Origin: Ascidiaceihabitans sp039975415
Lineage (GTDB): Bacteria > Pseudomonadota > Alphaproteobacteria > Rhodobacterales > Rhodobacteraceae
Length of the DNA stretch: 64,000 nt
Assembly: GCF_039975415.1 (NCBI RefSeq)
Contig: NZ_JBDWHD010000005.1
Direction: 5' to 3' (one strand)
Part shown: positions 1 through 9,030 of the stretch, in pieces
Layout of the letters: each line of letters opens with the position of its first letter
Position numbering within the stretch: the stretch's first letter is position 1
Notes under the pieces: model-generated
Told to the model about the DNA's origin: nothing
Seen by the model: the letters and a program-made list of their open reading frames with translations, nothing else
The model's database searches: none
Position numbers and translations under genes: made by a program

Positions 1-197
1 GTCAGCTTTCGTTAGGGTCATTTTTGTGGTATCGTCTTTGCAGTAACCAAAGAACGGAATTGGCCTTTGCGTGATCTAAAAGCTGGATCACCTATCAACA
101 TCACCTGAAATCCCGCGCGTCATGCCGAAACCCAAGCGTTTCGCGTACATGCGGTTTTGACTGTTTTGACAGGCTATATGTCCCAAGAGGAAAATGA
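1..197. other. Left-edge non-coding region ahead of carD
   Basis: No convincing coding frame is visible. The stretch ends in a good ribosome binding site (AAGAGGA, 185-191) six bases before the carD start at 198. TTGACT and TTGACA hexamers at 157-162 and 166-171 could be -35 elements, but neither has a clear -10 at normal spacing, so I do not call a promoter. Confidence 0.5.
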
Positions 198-710
198 ATG
201 ACCAAATCGAAGAAGCTCGACTTTCGCCCAAATGAATTTGTGGTTTATCCGGCACATGGCGTTGGCCAGATCGTGTCTGTAGAAGAGCAGGAAGTCGCAG
301 GGTTTTCGCTGGAAATGTTTGTGATTTCTTTTGAAAAAGACAAGATGACCCTGCGTGTCCCGACAAACAAGGCCACTGAAATTGGCATGCGCGCCCTCAG
401 CTCGCCTGACGTGATCGCCCATGCCATGAAGACGCTGAAAGGCAAAGCCAAAGTCAAACGCGCCATGTGGTCACGCCGTGCGCAAGAATACGAACAAAAA
501 ATCAACTCCGGTGATCTGATTGCCATCGCTGAAGTGGTCCGTGATTTGCACCGCACCGATGACCAACGTGAGCAAAGTTATTCGGAACGTCAACTGTACG
601 AAGCAGCGCTTGAACGTCTGACACGCGAAGTGTCCGCCGTGGCCGGTGGCGACGAACTGGCAGCCGCCAAACAAATTGGTGACGTCTTGCAAAGTCGTAT
701 TGCGGCCTAA
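198..710 (+). CDS. carD: CarD/CdnL family transcriptional regulator
   Basis: This 170-residue protein is a CarD/CdnL-type RNA polymerase-binding factor, which in known members stabilises the open promoter complex at rRNA and housekeeping promoters. The N-terminal Tudor-like polymerase-interaction domain covers about residues 10-68, with the family motif VVYPAHGVGQI near residue 16. A basic, helical C-terminal domain follows, including KVKRAMWSRRAQEYEQKI. The length matches alphaproteobacterial members, which lack the UvrD-like extension of TRCF. The ATG at 198 follows AAGAGGA; an in-phase alternative is absent, although an ATG in another frame lies at 194. The gene is monocistronic here and ends at a strong hairpin terminator. 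Confidence in family is high; target promoters are unknown. Confidence 0.93.
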   Translation: MTKSKKLDFRPNEFVVYPAHGVGQIVSVEEQEVAGFSLEMFVISFEKDKMTLRVPTNKATEIGMRALSSPDVIAHAMKTLKGKAKVKRAMWSRRAQEYEQKINSGDLIAIAEVVRDLHRTDDQREQSYSERQLYEAALERLTREVSAVAGGDELAAAKQIGDVLQSRIAA

Positions 711-742
711 GCGTCAGCGGACGGCAATATCTGATGTCGACA

Positions 743-776
743 AAACCCATGCTTGGCTTTCAAGCGTGGGTTTTTT
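743..776 (+). terminator. Rho-independent terminator after carD
   Basis: The arms AAACCCATGCTTG (743-755) and CAAGCGTGGGTTT (761-773) pair over 13 positions with one G-T pair, around a five-base loop, followed by a run of six T. It lies between convergent carD and cobS and could work in both directions, because an A-run precedes the left arm. Confidence 0.85.
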
Positions 777-808
777 CATGCCTTGCCTATTCATGTCTTG
801 CCTAGCGG

Positions 809-1579
809 TTACAGGCTGGTGAAGGCAGACACCATAACGCCTAAAATCACCAATTCCGTGATGACCTGCGTGGCCCCGACGATGTCGCCTGTCTGTCCGC
901 CGATCTTCGCTCGCGCCACGCAGATGACAACATAGGTGGCCAGACCGGCCAACAGCGTCGCCGCAAATCCCACCCATCCTGCCAGGACAACTGATATACA
1001 TCCGCCCAAAACCACGGACAGCATTGCCGCAAAAACAACAGGTTGGCCGACGCTATGTGACAATCCTGTGCGCCGTGCGTGGGGCAGGGCGGCCATGACC
1101 ACGGGCATCATCGCGCGTGACAGGCTCATGGCCGCGATCACGGCCATTGGGGCCGTCACAAGCAGCGGGGCGATCATTACAGCCCGTGCGCCAGAACTGA
1201 AGACCAAAGCCAAAACGCCGTATGTGCCGATGTGGCTGTCTTTCATAATCTCCAGACGTCGCTCGGGGGTGTAACCGCCCCATAATCCGTCAAAGCTGTC
1301 AGCCAACCCGTCTTCGTGCATGGCACCGGTCATCATCATGGCGGCGCCAAGGCCCGCGATTGCGGCAACCAGTGGCAAGCCTGTCAACCACAGCGCGGCC
1401 AAAGCGATGGCCACTCCAAAGAACCCAAGAACCACCCCCCAGACAGGATAGGCCCAGACCGTGCGTGCTTGATGGCGGAACACGTCGTCCGGGGCATGTG
1501 GCAAGGGAAGGCGCGTCAAAAGTGCGCCAGCCGCGATGGCTTGCCAGAACACAGATCGTGAAGGGTCGCTTTTTTGCAT
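809..1579 (-). CDS. cobS: Adenosylcobinamide-GDP ribazoletransferase (cobalamin synthase)
   Basis: CobS (CobV in the aerobic-pathway nomenclature) is an integral membrane enzyme joining adenosylcobinamide-GDP to alpha-ribazole (phosphate), the last step of the nucleotide-loop assembly of cobalamin. The 256-residue product has several hydrophobic segments and the family signature GAMHEDGLADSFDGLWGG near residue 85, whose acidic residues bind Mg2+. A second conserved stretch, KDSHIGTYG, follows. The frame stays open further upstream, but the first ATG that gives a normal CobS N-terminus is at 1579. It is divergent from cobT, 82 bp away, so the pair probably shares one regulatory region; no cobalamin riboswitch fits in that gap. 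Confidence 0.93.
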   Translation of the reverse strand: MQKSDPSRSVFWQAIAAGALLTRLPLPHAPDDVFRHQARTVWAYPVWGVVLGFFGVAIALAALWLTGLPLVAAIAGLGAAMMMTGAMHEDGLADSFDGLWGGYTPERRLEIMKDSHIGTYGVLALVFSSGARAVMIAPLLVTAPMAVIAAMSLSRAMMPVVMAALPHARRTGLSHSVGQPVVFAAMLSVVLGGCISVVLAGWVGFAATLLAGLATYVVICVARAKIGGQTGDIVGATQVITELVILGVMVSAFTSL

Positions 1580-1661
1580 ATCTGCGCCTTTTTCAACTGT
1601 TGCAGGGGCTGTTGCTTTGGGTAAACAGGCGCAAAGCCTCTGGCAAGCGATAGGATCTAGA

Positions 1662-2675
1662 ATGACTGCGATATTCAAGACATTGACGGATGTGCGCAAT
1701 GTAATGGTGGCACTGCCGGGGGCGCATGCGGATGCGATCACGGGGGCCGAAGCGCGCAACGGACAGTTGACCAAACCCCCCGGCGCTTTGGGCCGGCTTG
1801 AGGATTTGGCGATCTGGTATGCCGGATGGCGGGGCACGGACCGGCCGGCAATCACGTCTCCGCAGATCATTGTTTTTGCGGGCAACCACGGGGTCGCGGC
1901 GCGGGGTGTTTCTGCTTTTCCGCCTGAAGTGACGGAACAGATGGTGTTGAACTTTCAACATGGCGGGGCCGCGATCAACCAGTTGGCCCGGACGTTTGGT
2001 GCGAAGATGGATGTGCATGCGTTGTCGCTGGATACGCCTACGGACGATTTCACCCAAGGGCCTGCAATGTCCGAACAAGCGCTATGTGCAGCCCTTCAAA
2101 CGGGTTGGGATGCGGTTGATGTGGATGCAGACCTGTTGGTGACGGGCGAAATGGGCATCGGCAACACAACATCTGCTGCGGCTTTGGGGCATGCATTGTT
2201 TGGGGGTGTTGCATCCGATTGGACGGGCGCAGGCACGGGCGTGGCCGGGGCGGCACTTGATGCAAAAACCAAAGTTGTGGCCGACGGCGTGGCCCTGCAC
2301 GGCGCGGCGGGCGACGGTTTGGCGCTGCTGGGGGCCTTGGGCGGGCGCGAACTGGCGGCTATGGCGGGGGCGATTTTGCGGGCGCGTACATTGCGCATCC
2401 CTGTGATCCTCGACGGGTTCATTTGCACGGCTGCGGCCGCCTGCCTTGAAAAGGCACATCCGGGCGCATTGGATCATACAGTCGCAGGGCACCAAAGCGA
2501 CGAACAGGCCCACGCACGCATGTTGCAGGCTTTGGGCAAGGCGCCTTTGTTGCAGCTTGGGCTGCGATTGGGCGAGGCATCCGGTGGGGCGCTTGCGATA
2601 GGCGTTTTGCAAGGGGCCGTAGCCTGCCACAGCGGAATGGCCACCTTTGCAGAGGCAGGCGTTTCGGGCGCCTAA
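1662..2675 (+). CDS. cobT: Nicotinate-nucleotide--dimethylbenzimidazole phosphoribosyltransferase
   Basis: CobT (CobU in aerobic nomenclature) makes alpha-ribazole phosphate from dimethylbenzimidazole and nicotinate mononucleotide, supplying the lower ligand that CobS attaches. The 337-residue protein has the hallmark GALGRLEDLA early, the FAGNHGVAARGVSAFP loop near residue 70, GEMGIGNTTSAAA near 160, and the C-terminal LRLGEASGGALA segment containing the expected catalytic glutamate. The frame extends upstream to 1536, overlapping cobS, but the ATG at 1662 matches family N-termini (weak upstream GGATCTAGA). It is transcribed away from cobS. The gene is followed by a copy of the window's GTGCGCC palindrome. 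Confidence 0.95.
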   Translation: MTAIFKTLTDVRNVMVALPGAHADAITGAEARNGQLTKPPGALGRLEDLAIWYAGWRGTDRPAITSPQIIVFAGNHGVAARGVSAFPPEVTEQMVLNFQHGGAAINQLARTFGAKMDVHALSLDTPTDDFTQGPAMSEQALCAALQTGWDAVDVDADLLVTGEMGIGNTTSAAALGHALFGGVASDWTGAGTGVAGAALDAKTKVVADGVALHGAAGDGLALLGALGGRELAAMAGAILRARTLRIPVILDGFICTAAAACLEKAHPGALDHTVAGHQSDEQAHARMLQALGKAPLLQLGLRLGEASGGALAIGVLQGAVACHSGMATFAEAGVSGA

Positions 2676-2700
2676 ACACAGTATGTGCGGAACGGGGTAA

Positions 2701-2718
2701 GGTGCGCCTTGGCGCACC
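2701..2718. repeat. Palindromic interspersed repeat, copy 1
   Basis: GGTGCGCC-TT-GGCGCACC, a perfect 8-bp inverted repeat with a two-base centre, preceded by GGGGTAA. It sits between the convergent cobT and antiporter genes. The same design occurs at 22100, 23792 and 42812. Confidence 0.75.
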
Positions 2719-2732
2719 CCTTCGTCAAATAT

Positions 2733-4613
2733 TCAGGCTTTTTTGCGCTCGTCTGTCTGGGCCAGAAAGGCCGTTTCCAGATCCTTTTGCAGCTCTTTGG
2801 CGCGGGCCACATAAGCTTCATTGTCAGCCGCTGACACATCGGGCTTCCAAAGGGCTGCAAGCTCTTTCACGGCTTCGCGGTCATGGTGATAGAACACCTT
2901 TTCAGCTTCTGCCGCCTCAAATTCGCTCAGGCCGATGTTTTCCAGAACATACCGGCCCGCCCGTAAAGAGCTGTCGAACATTTCGCGCACAATGTCGTTG
3001 GCACCTGCCTGATACAGGCGGTAGGTGTGGCTGCGGTCATAGGCGCGGGCCACGATGTGCAGATCGGGTCTGATCTTGCGCGCCACTTCAACCAAACGAA
3101 TGGCGGCGGCCTTGTCGTCCAAGGCAACCACCAGCACCCGCGCCTGATCCAAACCGGCGGCATGCAGGATGTCAGGGCGTGTCGGGTCGCCCAAAAAGCC
3201 TTTGAAGCCGAAGCGGCGCATCAACTGGATGGTTTCTATATTGTGGTCCAAAACCACAGTCTTGAAACCGGATGCCTGAACCAGACGGTTCACAATTTGT
3301 CCAAACCGCCCGATCCCCGCGATGATCACAGGGCCTTCTTCGTCGATCTCGTCAGCTTCGTGTTCGGTGGCAGTGTCCTTCATCGACCGGCTGATCATCT
3401 CGTACAAAATGAACAAAAGTGGCGTAATCAACATCGACAAGGCAATGACCAGCAACAACGTATCGGCCACGCCCGGTGAAATCACAGATTGCGATGCAGA
3501 AAACCCAACAAGGACAAACCCGAATTCCCCCGCTTGTGCCAAACTAAGTGCAAACAACCAATGATCGCGGCCTTTCAGTTTAAAGGCGCGCCCCAGCACC
3601 CATAAAATCAAGCCCTTCAGCAATATCACCAACAATGCCATGCTTATGATGGCAGGTGCGTTTGAAAAGAGCAGCGCAAAGTTGATGCCGGCCCCCACGG
3701 TGATAAAAAACAACCCCAACAACAGACCTTTGAAGGGGTTAAGGTCGGATTCCAATTCGTGTCTGAATTCGCTGGATGCCAGAACAACACCCGCGATAAA
3801 CGCGCCCAACGCCGGAGACAGGCCCACAAGCGTCATCAGGAATGAAATACCAACCACAATAAGCAGGGCCAATGCCGTGTACATCTCGCGCAGATGGGCC
3901 GCGTGTATAAAGCGGAACACGGGTCGCGTCAGAAACACCCCCACAAAGATCACAGCCGCCACAGCGCCAATCGTCACAGCGGTCACGCCCCAAGCTGGCA
4001 GACCTTCCACAAGGCTCATGGCGGCGGCATGGTGGCCATCGCCGTGATCTTCGACGGCAATGCGGTGAATAGATCCGTCCGGGTTAACCTGCGCCGGTAG
4101 GGTCACAGCCAAAAGCGGTAAAAATGCAAGGATCGGGATTACCGCGATGTCTTGCGTCAACAGCACGGAAAACACCGACCGCCCACCAGTGGTTTGCATC
4201 AGACCCTTTTCAGACAGGGTTTGCAGGACAATCGCGGTCGAACTTAAAGACAGGGACAGCGCAATGGCCAGCGCTGTGCCCCAGGGCTGGCCGTAAGCCA
4301 TAGCAACACCCATCAAAGCGGCTGTGCTGAGGACCACTTGCATGCCCCCAAGCCCGAGCAGCCGGTGCCGCATATCCCAAAGGGCGCGTGGTTCCAGCTC
4401 CAACCCGATCAGGAACAACATCATCACGACACCAAACTCTGCAAAATGTTGCAGATCTTTGGTTTCGGCACCCACCAAACCCAACACAGGTCCGATGACG
4501 ATACCGGCGGCCAGATATCCTAGCACCGACCCAAGCCCCAAACGGGCGGCGATGGGCACGGCTATGACAGCGGCGGCAAGATAGATCGAGGCTTGGTAAA
4601 AGAACCCTTCCAT
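2733..4613 (-). CDS. CPA2-family monovalent cation:proton antiporter (KefB/KefC-like)
   Basis: This 626-residue protein is a cation:proton antiporter-2 family member, related to the Kef potassium-efflux systems. Residues 1-390 hold about 12 hydrophobic segments, including FLIGLELEPRALW, the membrane motif of the family, and SLSSTAIVLQTLSEKG. Residues about 410-530 form a TrkA-N (RCK) NAD-binding domain starting GPVIIAGIGRFGQIV, with the glycine-rich Rossmann turn. The last ~90 residues are charged and probably cytoplasmic. No KefF/KefG-like ancillary gene is adjacent. Potassium is the likely ion by analogy only. The ATG at 4613 is preceded by AAGGAAA on the coding strand, a plausible ribosome binding site. 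Confidence 0.9.
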   Translation of the reverse strand: MEGFFYQASIYLAAAVIAVPIAARLGLGSVLGYLAAGIVIGPVLGLVGAETKDLQHFAEFGVVMMLFLIGLELEPRALWDMRHRLLGLGGMQVVLSTAALMGVAMAYGQPWGTALAIALSLSLSSTAIVLQTLSEKGLMQTTGGRSVFSVLLTQDIAVIPILAFLPLLAVTLPAQVNPDGSIHRIAVEDHGDGHHAAAMSLVEGLPAWGVTAVTIGAVAAVIFVGVFLTRPVFRFIHAAHLREMYTALALLIVVGISFLMTLVGLSPALGAFIAGVVLASSEFRHELESDLNPFKGLLLGLFFITVGAGINFALLFSNAPAIISMALLVILLKGLILWVLGRAFKLKGRDHWLFALSLAQAGEFGFVLVGFSASQSVISPGVADTLLLVIALSMLITPLLFILYEMISRSMKDTATEHEADEIDEEGPVIIAGIGRFGQIVNRLVQASGFKTVVLDHNIETIQLMRRFGFKGFLGDPTRPDILHAAGLDQARVLVVALDDKAAAIRLVEVARKIRPDLHIVARAYDRSHTYRLYQAGANDIVREMFDSSLRAGRYVLENIGLSEFEAAEAEKVFYHHDREAVKELAALWKPDVSAADNEAYVARAKELQKDLETAFLAQTDERKKA

Positions 4614-4636
4614 GGGGTTTCCTTATATTTTGGGCG

Positions 4637-5095
4637 TCACCCTGTTGGCAGTGGCCCATCCCGTTTCAATTGGTCCATCACAATTTGGCTCTGCACCCGT
4701 GCCACAGCAGGGTGGGGTAGCAAAACGTCATGTATCAAGGTGTTCAGCGCGGCCAGATCGGCACAGTAGACCCTTAGTAGATAATCGGCATCGCCGGTCA
4801 TTGTCCATGCGCTAGTGATCTCTGGACGCAGATCAACCATCCGCGCAAAGCTGTTTGAATTGTCGGGACCATGCGTGGCCAAATGCACCTGCACAAAGCC
4901 TTGCACACTTAAACCCATGCGCGTCGCATCGACCCTTGCAGAATAGCCTTGAATGAACCCTTCCGTCTCTAGTCGTTGACGTCTGCGGCTGATTTGGCTG
5001 GCCGACAAATGCAGCATATCGCTAAGCTGTCCTGCGGTTGAATGTGCGTCGTTTTGCAGTGCTGCCAGTAGGGCGCGGTCAGTGGGGTCCAACAT
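4637..5095 (-). CDS. Lrp/AsnC family transcriptional regulator
   Basis: This 152-residue protein has an N-terminal winged helix-turn-helix (about residues 4-60, with TAGQLSDMLHLSASQISRRR) and a C-terminal RAM ligand-binding domain (about 65-145), the standard Lrp/AsnC arrangement. It is divergent from 4-hydroxyphenylpyruvate dioxygenase with 143 bp between starts. This suggests that it controls tyrosine/phenylalanine breakdown in response to an aromatic amino acid; that link is inference from position. The start at 5095 gives the family-typical MLDPTDRALLAALQ opening. Confidence 0.92.
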   Translation of the reverse strand: MLDPTDRALLAALQNDAHSTAGQLSDMLHLSASQISRRRQRLETEGFIQGYSARVDATRMGLSVQGFVQVHLATHGPDNSNSFARMVDLRPEITSAWTMTGDADYLLRVYCADLAALNTLIHDVLLPHPAVARVQSQIVMDQLKRDGPLPTG

Positions 5096-5238
5096 GATGC
5101 GTCACTTTTATGGTTTTCGGGAAATATTTGCACAATGGGCGCATATTTGTCCATCCATACGCTGCACTTTGCGCACACTGCGCATCGTTTTGGCCGTATC
5201 TTCGCAATCAGACACAGTTTTTTCTTGGAGACGCACAC
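5096..5238. promoter_or_regulatory. Divergent lrp-hppD control region with repeated TGCGCA
   Basis: TGCGCA occurs twice, nine bases apart (5170-5175 and 5179-5184), with related GGGCGCA and TTGCACA elements upstream. Directly repeated half-sites on one helical face would suit an Lrp-type octamer, but no site is proven. TTGGAG at 5225-5230 is the hppD ribosome binding site. Confidence 0.35.
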
Positions 5239-6345
5239 ATGGGTCCTTTCCCGCACAGCGCACCGCGCGCCGAAATCACAGCAGAAAACCCTGCAGGCAC
5301 GGACGGGTTCGAATTTGTCGAATTTGCCCACCCCGAACCACAAGAATTGCGCGATCTGTTCTCGCGCATGGGGTACGAACATGTGGCCAACCACAAAACC
5401 CAAGCCATCGAGCTTTGGCAGCAGGGCGACATCACGTATGTTTTGAATGCCGAAAAAGACAGTTTTGCGGATGGGTTCATCGCGGATCACGGCCCATGCG
5501 CCCCGTCGATGGGATGGCGGGTGCGTGATGCCCAACACGCTTTTGATCATGCGGTGTCCAAAGGGGCCACGCCCTACACAGGCGACGGCAAAGTGTTGGA
5601 TGTGCCAGCCATCGAAGGCATTGGCGGGTCTTTGATCTATTTTGTGGACCAGTATTTCGACACGTCGCCTTACAACGACGAATACGACTGGATTACACAG
5701 TCAAAGCCGCAAGGCGTCGGGTTTTTCTATCTCGATCACCTCACGCATAACGTTCACAAAGGAAACATGGACACATGGTTCCATTTTTACGGCGATTTGT
5801 TTGGCTTCAAAGAAATCCGCTTTTTTGACATCGAAGGCAAATTTACCGGGTTGCTCAGCCGTGCGCTGACATCGCCCTGTGGTCGCATTCGTATTCCCAT
5901 CAATGAGGACCGTGGCGAGACGGGGCAAATCGTGGCCTATCTGAAAAAATATAAAGGCGAAGGCATCCAGCACATCGCTGTGGGATCAGATGACATTTAC
6001 AACAGCACAGACATCATCGCCGAGAACGGGCTGAAGTTTATGCCGGCCCCCCCAGATGCCTATTATGATCTCAGCAAATCGCGTGTTGCGGGCCATGACG
6101 AACCGCTGGACCGGATGAAAACGCATGGTATCTTGATTGACGGTGAAGGGGTCGTGGACGGCGGCGAGACAAAAATCCTGCTGCAGATCTTCTCAAAAAC
6201 CGTGATTGGCCCGATCTTTTTTGAGTTCATCCAGCGCAAAGGCGACGATGGCTTTGGGGAAGGAAACTTCAAAGCGCTGTTTGAAAGCATCGAACAAGAA
6301 CAGATCGACAATGGTGAGATCAACGCAGAGGTTGCGGCGGGATAA
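5239..6345 (+). CDS. hppD: 4-hydroxyphenylpyruvate dioxygenase
   Basis: HPPD converts 4-hydroxyphenylpyruvate to homogentisate, the committed step of tyrosine catabolism. The 368-residue length is normal. The iron ligands expected of the family are visible: His in LDHLTHNV (about residue 167), His in IQHIAVGSDDI (about 245), and Glu in IFFEFIQRKGD (about 327). The latter belongs to the C-terminal signature. The N-terminal half is the non-catalytic vicinal-oxygen-chelate domain. The frame is open back to 5110, but ATG at 5239 has TTGGAG eight bases upstream and matches family starts. Homogentisate dioxygenase is not in the window. Confidence 0.96.
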   Translation: MGPFPHSAPRAEITAENPAGTDGFEFVEFAHPEPQELRDLFSRMGYEHVANHKTQAIELWQQGDITYVLNAEKDSFADGFIADHGPCAPSMGWRVRDAQHAFDHAVSKGATPYTGDGKVLDVPAIEGIGGSLIYFVDQYFDTSPYNDEYDWITQSKPQGVGFFYLDHLTHNVHKGNMDTWFHFYGDLFGFKEIRFFDIEGKFTGLLSRALTSPCGRIRIPINEDRGETGQIVAYLKKYKGEGIQHIAVGSDDIYNSTDIIAENGLKFMPAPPDAYYDLSKSRVAGHDEPLDRMKTHGILIDGEGVVDGGETKILLQIFSKTVIGPIFFEFIQRKGDDGFGEGNFKALFESIEQEQIDNGEINAEVAAG

Positions 6346-6370
6346 GACCGGCCACCAATCAAAAACACAA

Positions 6371-6399
6371 AAGGCGCAGTATGACCTGCGCCTTTTTTT
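6371..6399 (+). terminator. Rho-independent terminator after hppD
   Basis: AAGGCGCAG (6371-6379), a six-base loop, CTGCGCCTT (6386-6394), then T to 6399. It separates hppD from the convergent gene ending at 6421. Confidence 0.9.
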
Positions 6400-6420
6400 G
6401 TGGGGCTTTAGGTTGTGACC

Positions 6421-8889
6421 CTAGCCCTTGGGCATTTTCAGAACCAGATTGCGGCTGCCTTTTTGATAGCGCAGTTCGGCATCCCCGATGGCGGTGACAC
6501 GCCCACCGTCGATGCGGTCGCCAACTTTAACCGGTTTCATACGGCCATTGGCCAAACGTACCAGCGCCCGGCGGCTGGACGGTTTGCCAGACACACCGAT
6601 CAGATTGACGCGGCCCAGATTGATTGCGTTGCGCACGGTGGCTTCTTTGGCCACGCTGGCCGCTGTGGGAATTTTTGGCGTCACAGTACGCGGAGCGACG
6701 GCAGCCACACGCGTTGTTTCGGCCGCAGGCGCGTCTGCTTGCTTTTGCCGGGCACGCGCAACAATTCTGGCAAAGTTGCGGGGCCGCGTGTCGGGGCGCG
6801 CAGAGGCGGCCGTTGCCAGTTTGGTCGCGGTTGCCAGCGGGTTTTCGATCACCTCCGGCGCGTCTTCAATTTCCTGTTCTTCGGTGGTCCGGTGCACGCC
6901 GGGGCGCAAACGCGGACGCAATCCGCCCAGTTCCGACAAGGTTACACCGCCCAGATTGGACCGTTCGGTGTTTTCAACCAGATCAGAGGGGCGTGATTTG
7001 GGGCGAAACCCTGCCAATGCTGCCGTTGCAGTGTCAATTTCCGGTGCCGCTTCGGGTGCGGCAGGTCTGGTTGGGGGCACAACGGGGGGGCGTCCAAGAT
7101 AGACTGTGACATTGTCAGGGGTCACAGCACCCTCGGGTGTCGGGATGACCCATCCGCGATCGTCCAACGTGTATGCGGTGCCTGCTGCTGCTGGTGCGGG
7201 AACCGCTGCCAAGGCCAGATCGGATTGGTAAGAGGCCGTATCCGGCAACGCCACGGCGTCTTGCGCAGGGCTTAAGGGATCAATGCCGGTGACATACAGG
7301 TCGTCCAAAGACACCAGACTTGCAGGTTCCGGGGTCGAGGGGGCAACGGGCCAAATTCCAGTGACTGCGTAGCGCGCTTCTTGTTCGGCAAGGCTTAGGT
7401 CGGGTTGGTCCAGTTCGGGTTCGGGCAAAGGGTCTTGCAAGGCATCCAGCACAGCCGCGTCTTCAGGGCTAAGCGTAGGATCCAGCGATGCCACAACTGT
7501 GGTTGCCTCTTCCGTCGTGGCATTCTGTGGAATAATCTCCGCAGGTGCGGCCAAAGTCGGCGTTTGCGTGTCTTTGCCAAAGAACCGGGCCAGTCCGTCA
7601 TCCATAAACACTGTGGCCCAGGCTGCGACGCCGGCCAGAAACACCAGCAATGTGGCCGTCAGAATCAATCCCAAAAACCGTGGCTTTCCACCCACGACAA
7701 TCGGGTCGGATTTTCGGGCTCCGAAAACGGTTAGGCGTTGTGCTTCGGATGTCGGTGCGGTCGCTATCGCGGCTGCAGCTGGTGCGGCTTTTGCCACAGG
7801 TGGTGCGGTTTTGGCAGGTTTGCGTCTGCTTAAAAACCGCATGGCCTGCTTGGCAGCAGACGCAGCAGACGCAGCAGCGGTGGAAGCGGCACCGCCTGCG
7901 CTGGCTATTGCAGATGTGTCTTCTTCAATCGGGATGGTCGCGGCGACAATATCGACTTTGGGTTTTTGCGTCGCTTTTGACTGGGGGGCGGTGGCGGGAA
8001 CCGGCTTTGTGACTGGCGCTTTTGTCGCGGGCACGTCGTCGCGCGCTACACCCGCCAGTGATGGGGCGCCACCCGATAGGGCGCGTCGGCTGGCAAACCC
8101 AACGGCAAGCGGCACGTTTTGCGGATTTTTGTCGGCATTTGATGCGGGACTGTCATCATCCAAAGCATCGGACGTGGCGGTTTGGGGCGTTTCGGCATCG
8201 GATGCCGCCGCAATGTCATCGGGCCGTTTGGTCAGCAGCTCACCATCGTCCACCAAGGTTTGCTGTGAAGCAGAGGCAGATACATCAACATCAGGCACAT
8301 CCGGCTTCGTGGGTGCAGGCTGGATGTCGTCTTCTACGGTTTCTACGACCGCTGGTGCCGGAGCAATGTAAGGCCCTGTAATGATGACCAGATCATCGTG
8401 GCGATTGATGTTTTGCGCATCTCCCGTCGGCCCAAAAAATGGCTCACCGATAAAAACGGTGGCGTCGGGTTGTGCTACGGCGCTGACGGGATTGAATTTA
8501 TGTTCGGTTGCAAAAGCATGCGCTTCGGCGAGTGTTTCTTTGGCGACGGCTGCGACAAAAATCTGATGCTTTGTGGTGCTGACGTCGTATGCCAGGTCTT
8601 CCACAGCGTAGGGTGTGGCGCCATCAAGTGCGGCGCGGGCCGTGTCATCCGCGCGGTTATTGGCATTGTGATCCAATGCTAGAAACTTGATCTGGTCGTC
8701 GGGGATGATCAGTTTGCACGCCACATTGCCCGGTGCGATATCTTCGGCCTGTGCGCGTAAATCCGCCAATGCGCCTGTCAGATCGGCGGTATCGAAGGCC
8801 ACGTCGCCCACAGTTTGCCAGCCGTCATTGGCCCGATAAGCCAGACGGATGCCGTCATAAGACAATGAGAGCGCGAATTTGGGCGTCAT
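6421..8889 (-). CDS. Membrane protein with PilM/GspL-like N-terminus and PilP-like C-terminus
   Basis: I recognise no named family for the whole protein (822 residues). Residues 1-170 resemble the actin-like fold of PilM/GspL: an opening KFALSLSYDGIRLAYR strand pattern and FLALDH in a shortened ATPase-like domain. Residues about 190-430 are low-complexity, rich in Ala/Pro/Thr/Asp. One membrane segment (LGLILTATLLVFLAGVAAWA) lies near 440. A periplasmic Pro/Ala-rich region follows, and the last 75 residues (GVSGKPSSRRALVRL ... VKVGDRIDGGRVTAIGD) look like the PilP/GspC homology fold. Such proteins are conserved in Rhodobacterales and sometimes mis-named translation initiation factor 2. ATG 8889 is preferred over the upstream start. 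No other pilus or secretion gene is nearby. Confidence 0.7.
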   Translation of the reverse strand: MTPKFALSLSYDGIRLAYRANDGWQTVGDVAFDTADLTGALADLRAQAEDIAPGNVACKLIIPDDQIKFLALDHNANNRADDTARAALDGATPYAVEDLAYDVSTTKHQIFVAAVAKETLAEAHAFATEHKFNPVSAVAQPDATVFIGEPFFGPTGDAQNINRHDDLVIITGPYIAPAPAVVETVEDDIQPAPTKPDVPDVDVSASASQQTLVDDGELLTKRPDDIAAASDAETPQTATSDALDDDSPASNADKNPQNVPLAVGFASRRALSGGAPSLAGVARDDVPATKAPVTKPVPATAPQSKATQKPKVDIVAATIPIEEDTSAIASAGGAASTAAASAASAAKQAMRFLSRRKPAKTAPPVAKAAPAAAAIATAPTSEAQRLTVFGARKSDPIVVGGKPRFLGLILTATLLVFLAGVAAWATVFMDDGLARFFGKDTQTPTLAAPAEIIPQNATTEEATTVVASLDPTLSPEDAAVLDALQDPLPEPELDQPDLSLAEQEARYAVTGIWPVAPSTPEPASLVSLDDLYVTGIDPLSPAQDAVALPDTASYQSDLALAAVPAPAAAGTAYTLDDRGWVIPTPEGAVTPDNVTVYLGRPPVVPPTRPAAPEAAPEIDTATAALAGFRPKSRPSDLVENTERSNLGGVTLSELGGLRPRLRPGVHRTTEEQEIEDAPEVIENPLATATKLATAASARPDTRPRNFARIVARARQKQADAPAAETTRVAAVAPRTVTPKIPTAASVAKEATVRNAINLGRVNLIGVSGKPSSRRALVRLANGRMKPVKVGDRIDGGRVTAIGDAELRYQKGSRNLVLKMPKG

Positions 8890-8953
8890 GAGTGTTGCTG
8901 TTAAGCCTGTTCTAACCAAGGTTGGCGCGTGTGCGTCAATCCTAAGATAGAGC

Positions 8954-8984
8954 AACGCGCCGCTCAAGAAAAGAGCGGCGCGTT
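8954..8984. terminator. Strong hairpin between metY and the PilM/PilP-like gene
   Basis: Perfect 12-bp stem AACGCGCCGCTC / GAGCGGCGCGTT around a seven-base loop. Both flanking genes run leftward, so it lies after metY and before the next gene. The T-run (TTTTTT, 8991-8996) is on the right, which fits plus-strand reading; for metY it is a hairpin without a T tail, perhaps an attenuating or 3' end-protecting structure. Confidence 0.55.
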
Positions 8985-9030
8985 AATGTGTTTTTTGAGT
9001 GCACCATGATGTGCTGATCGGGGTGGACGA

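Noticed and set aside
1580..1661. Possible cobalamin riboswitch between cobS and cobT
   Set aside because: The gap is 82 bp, too short, and no B12-box-like sequence is seen.
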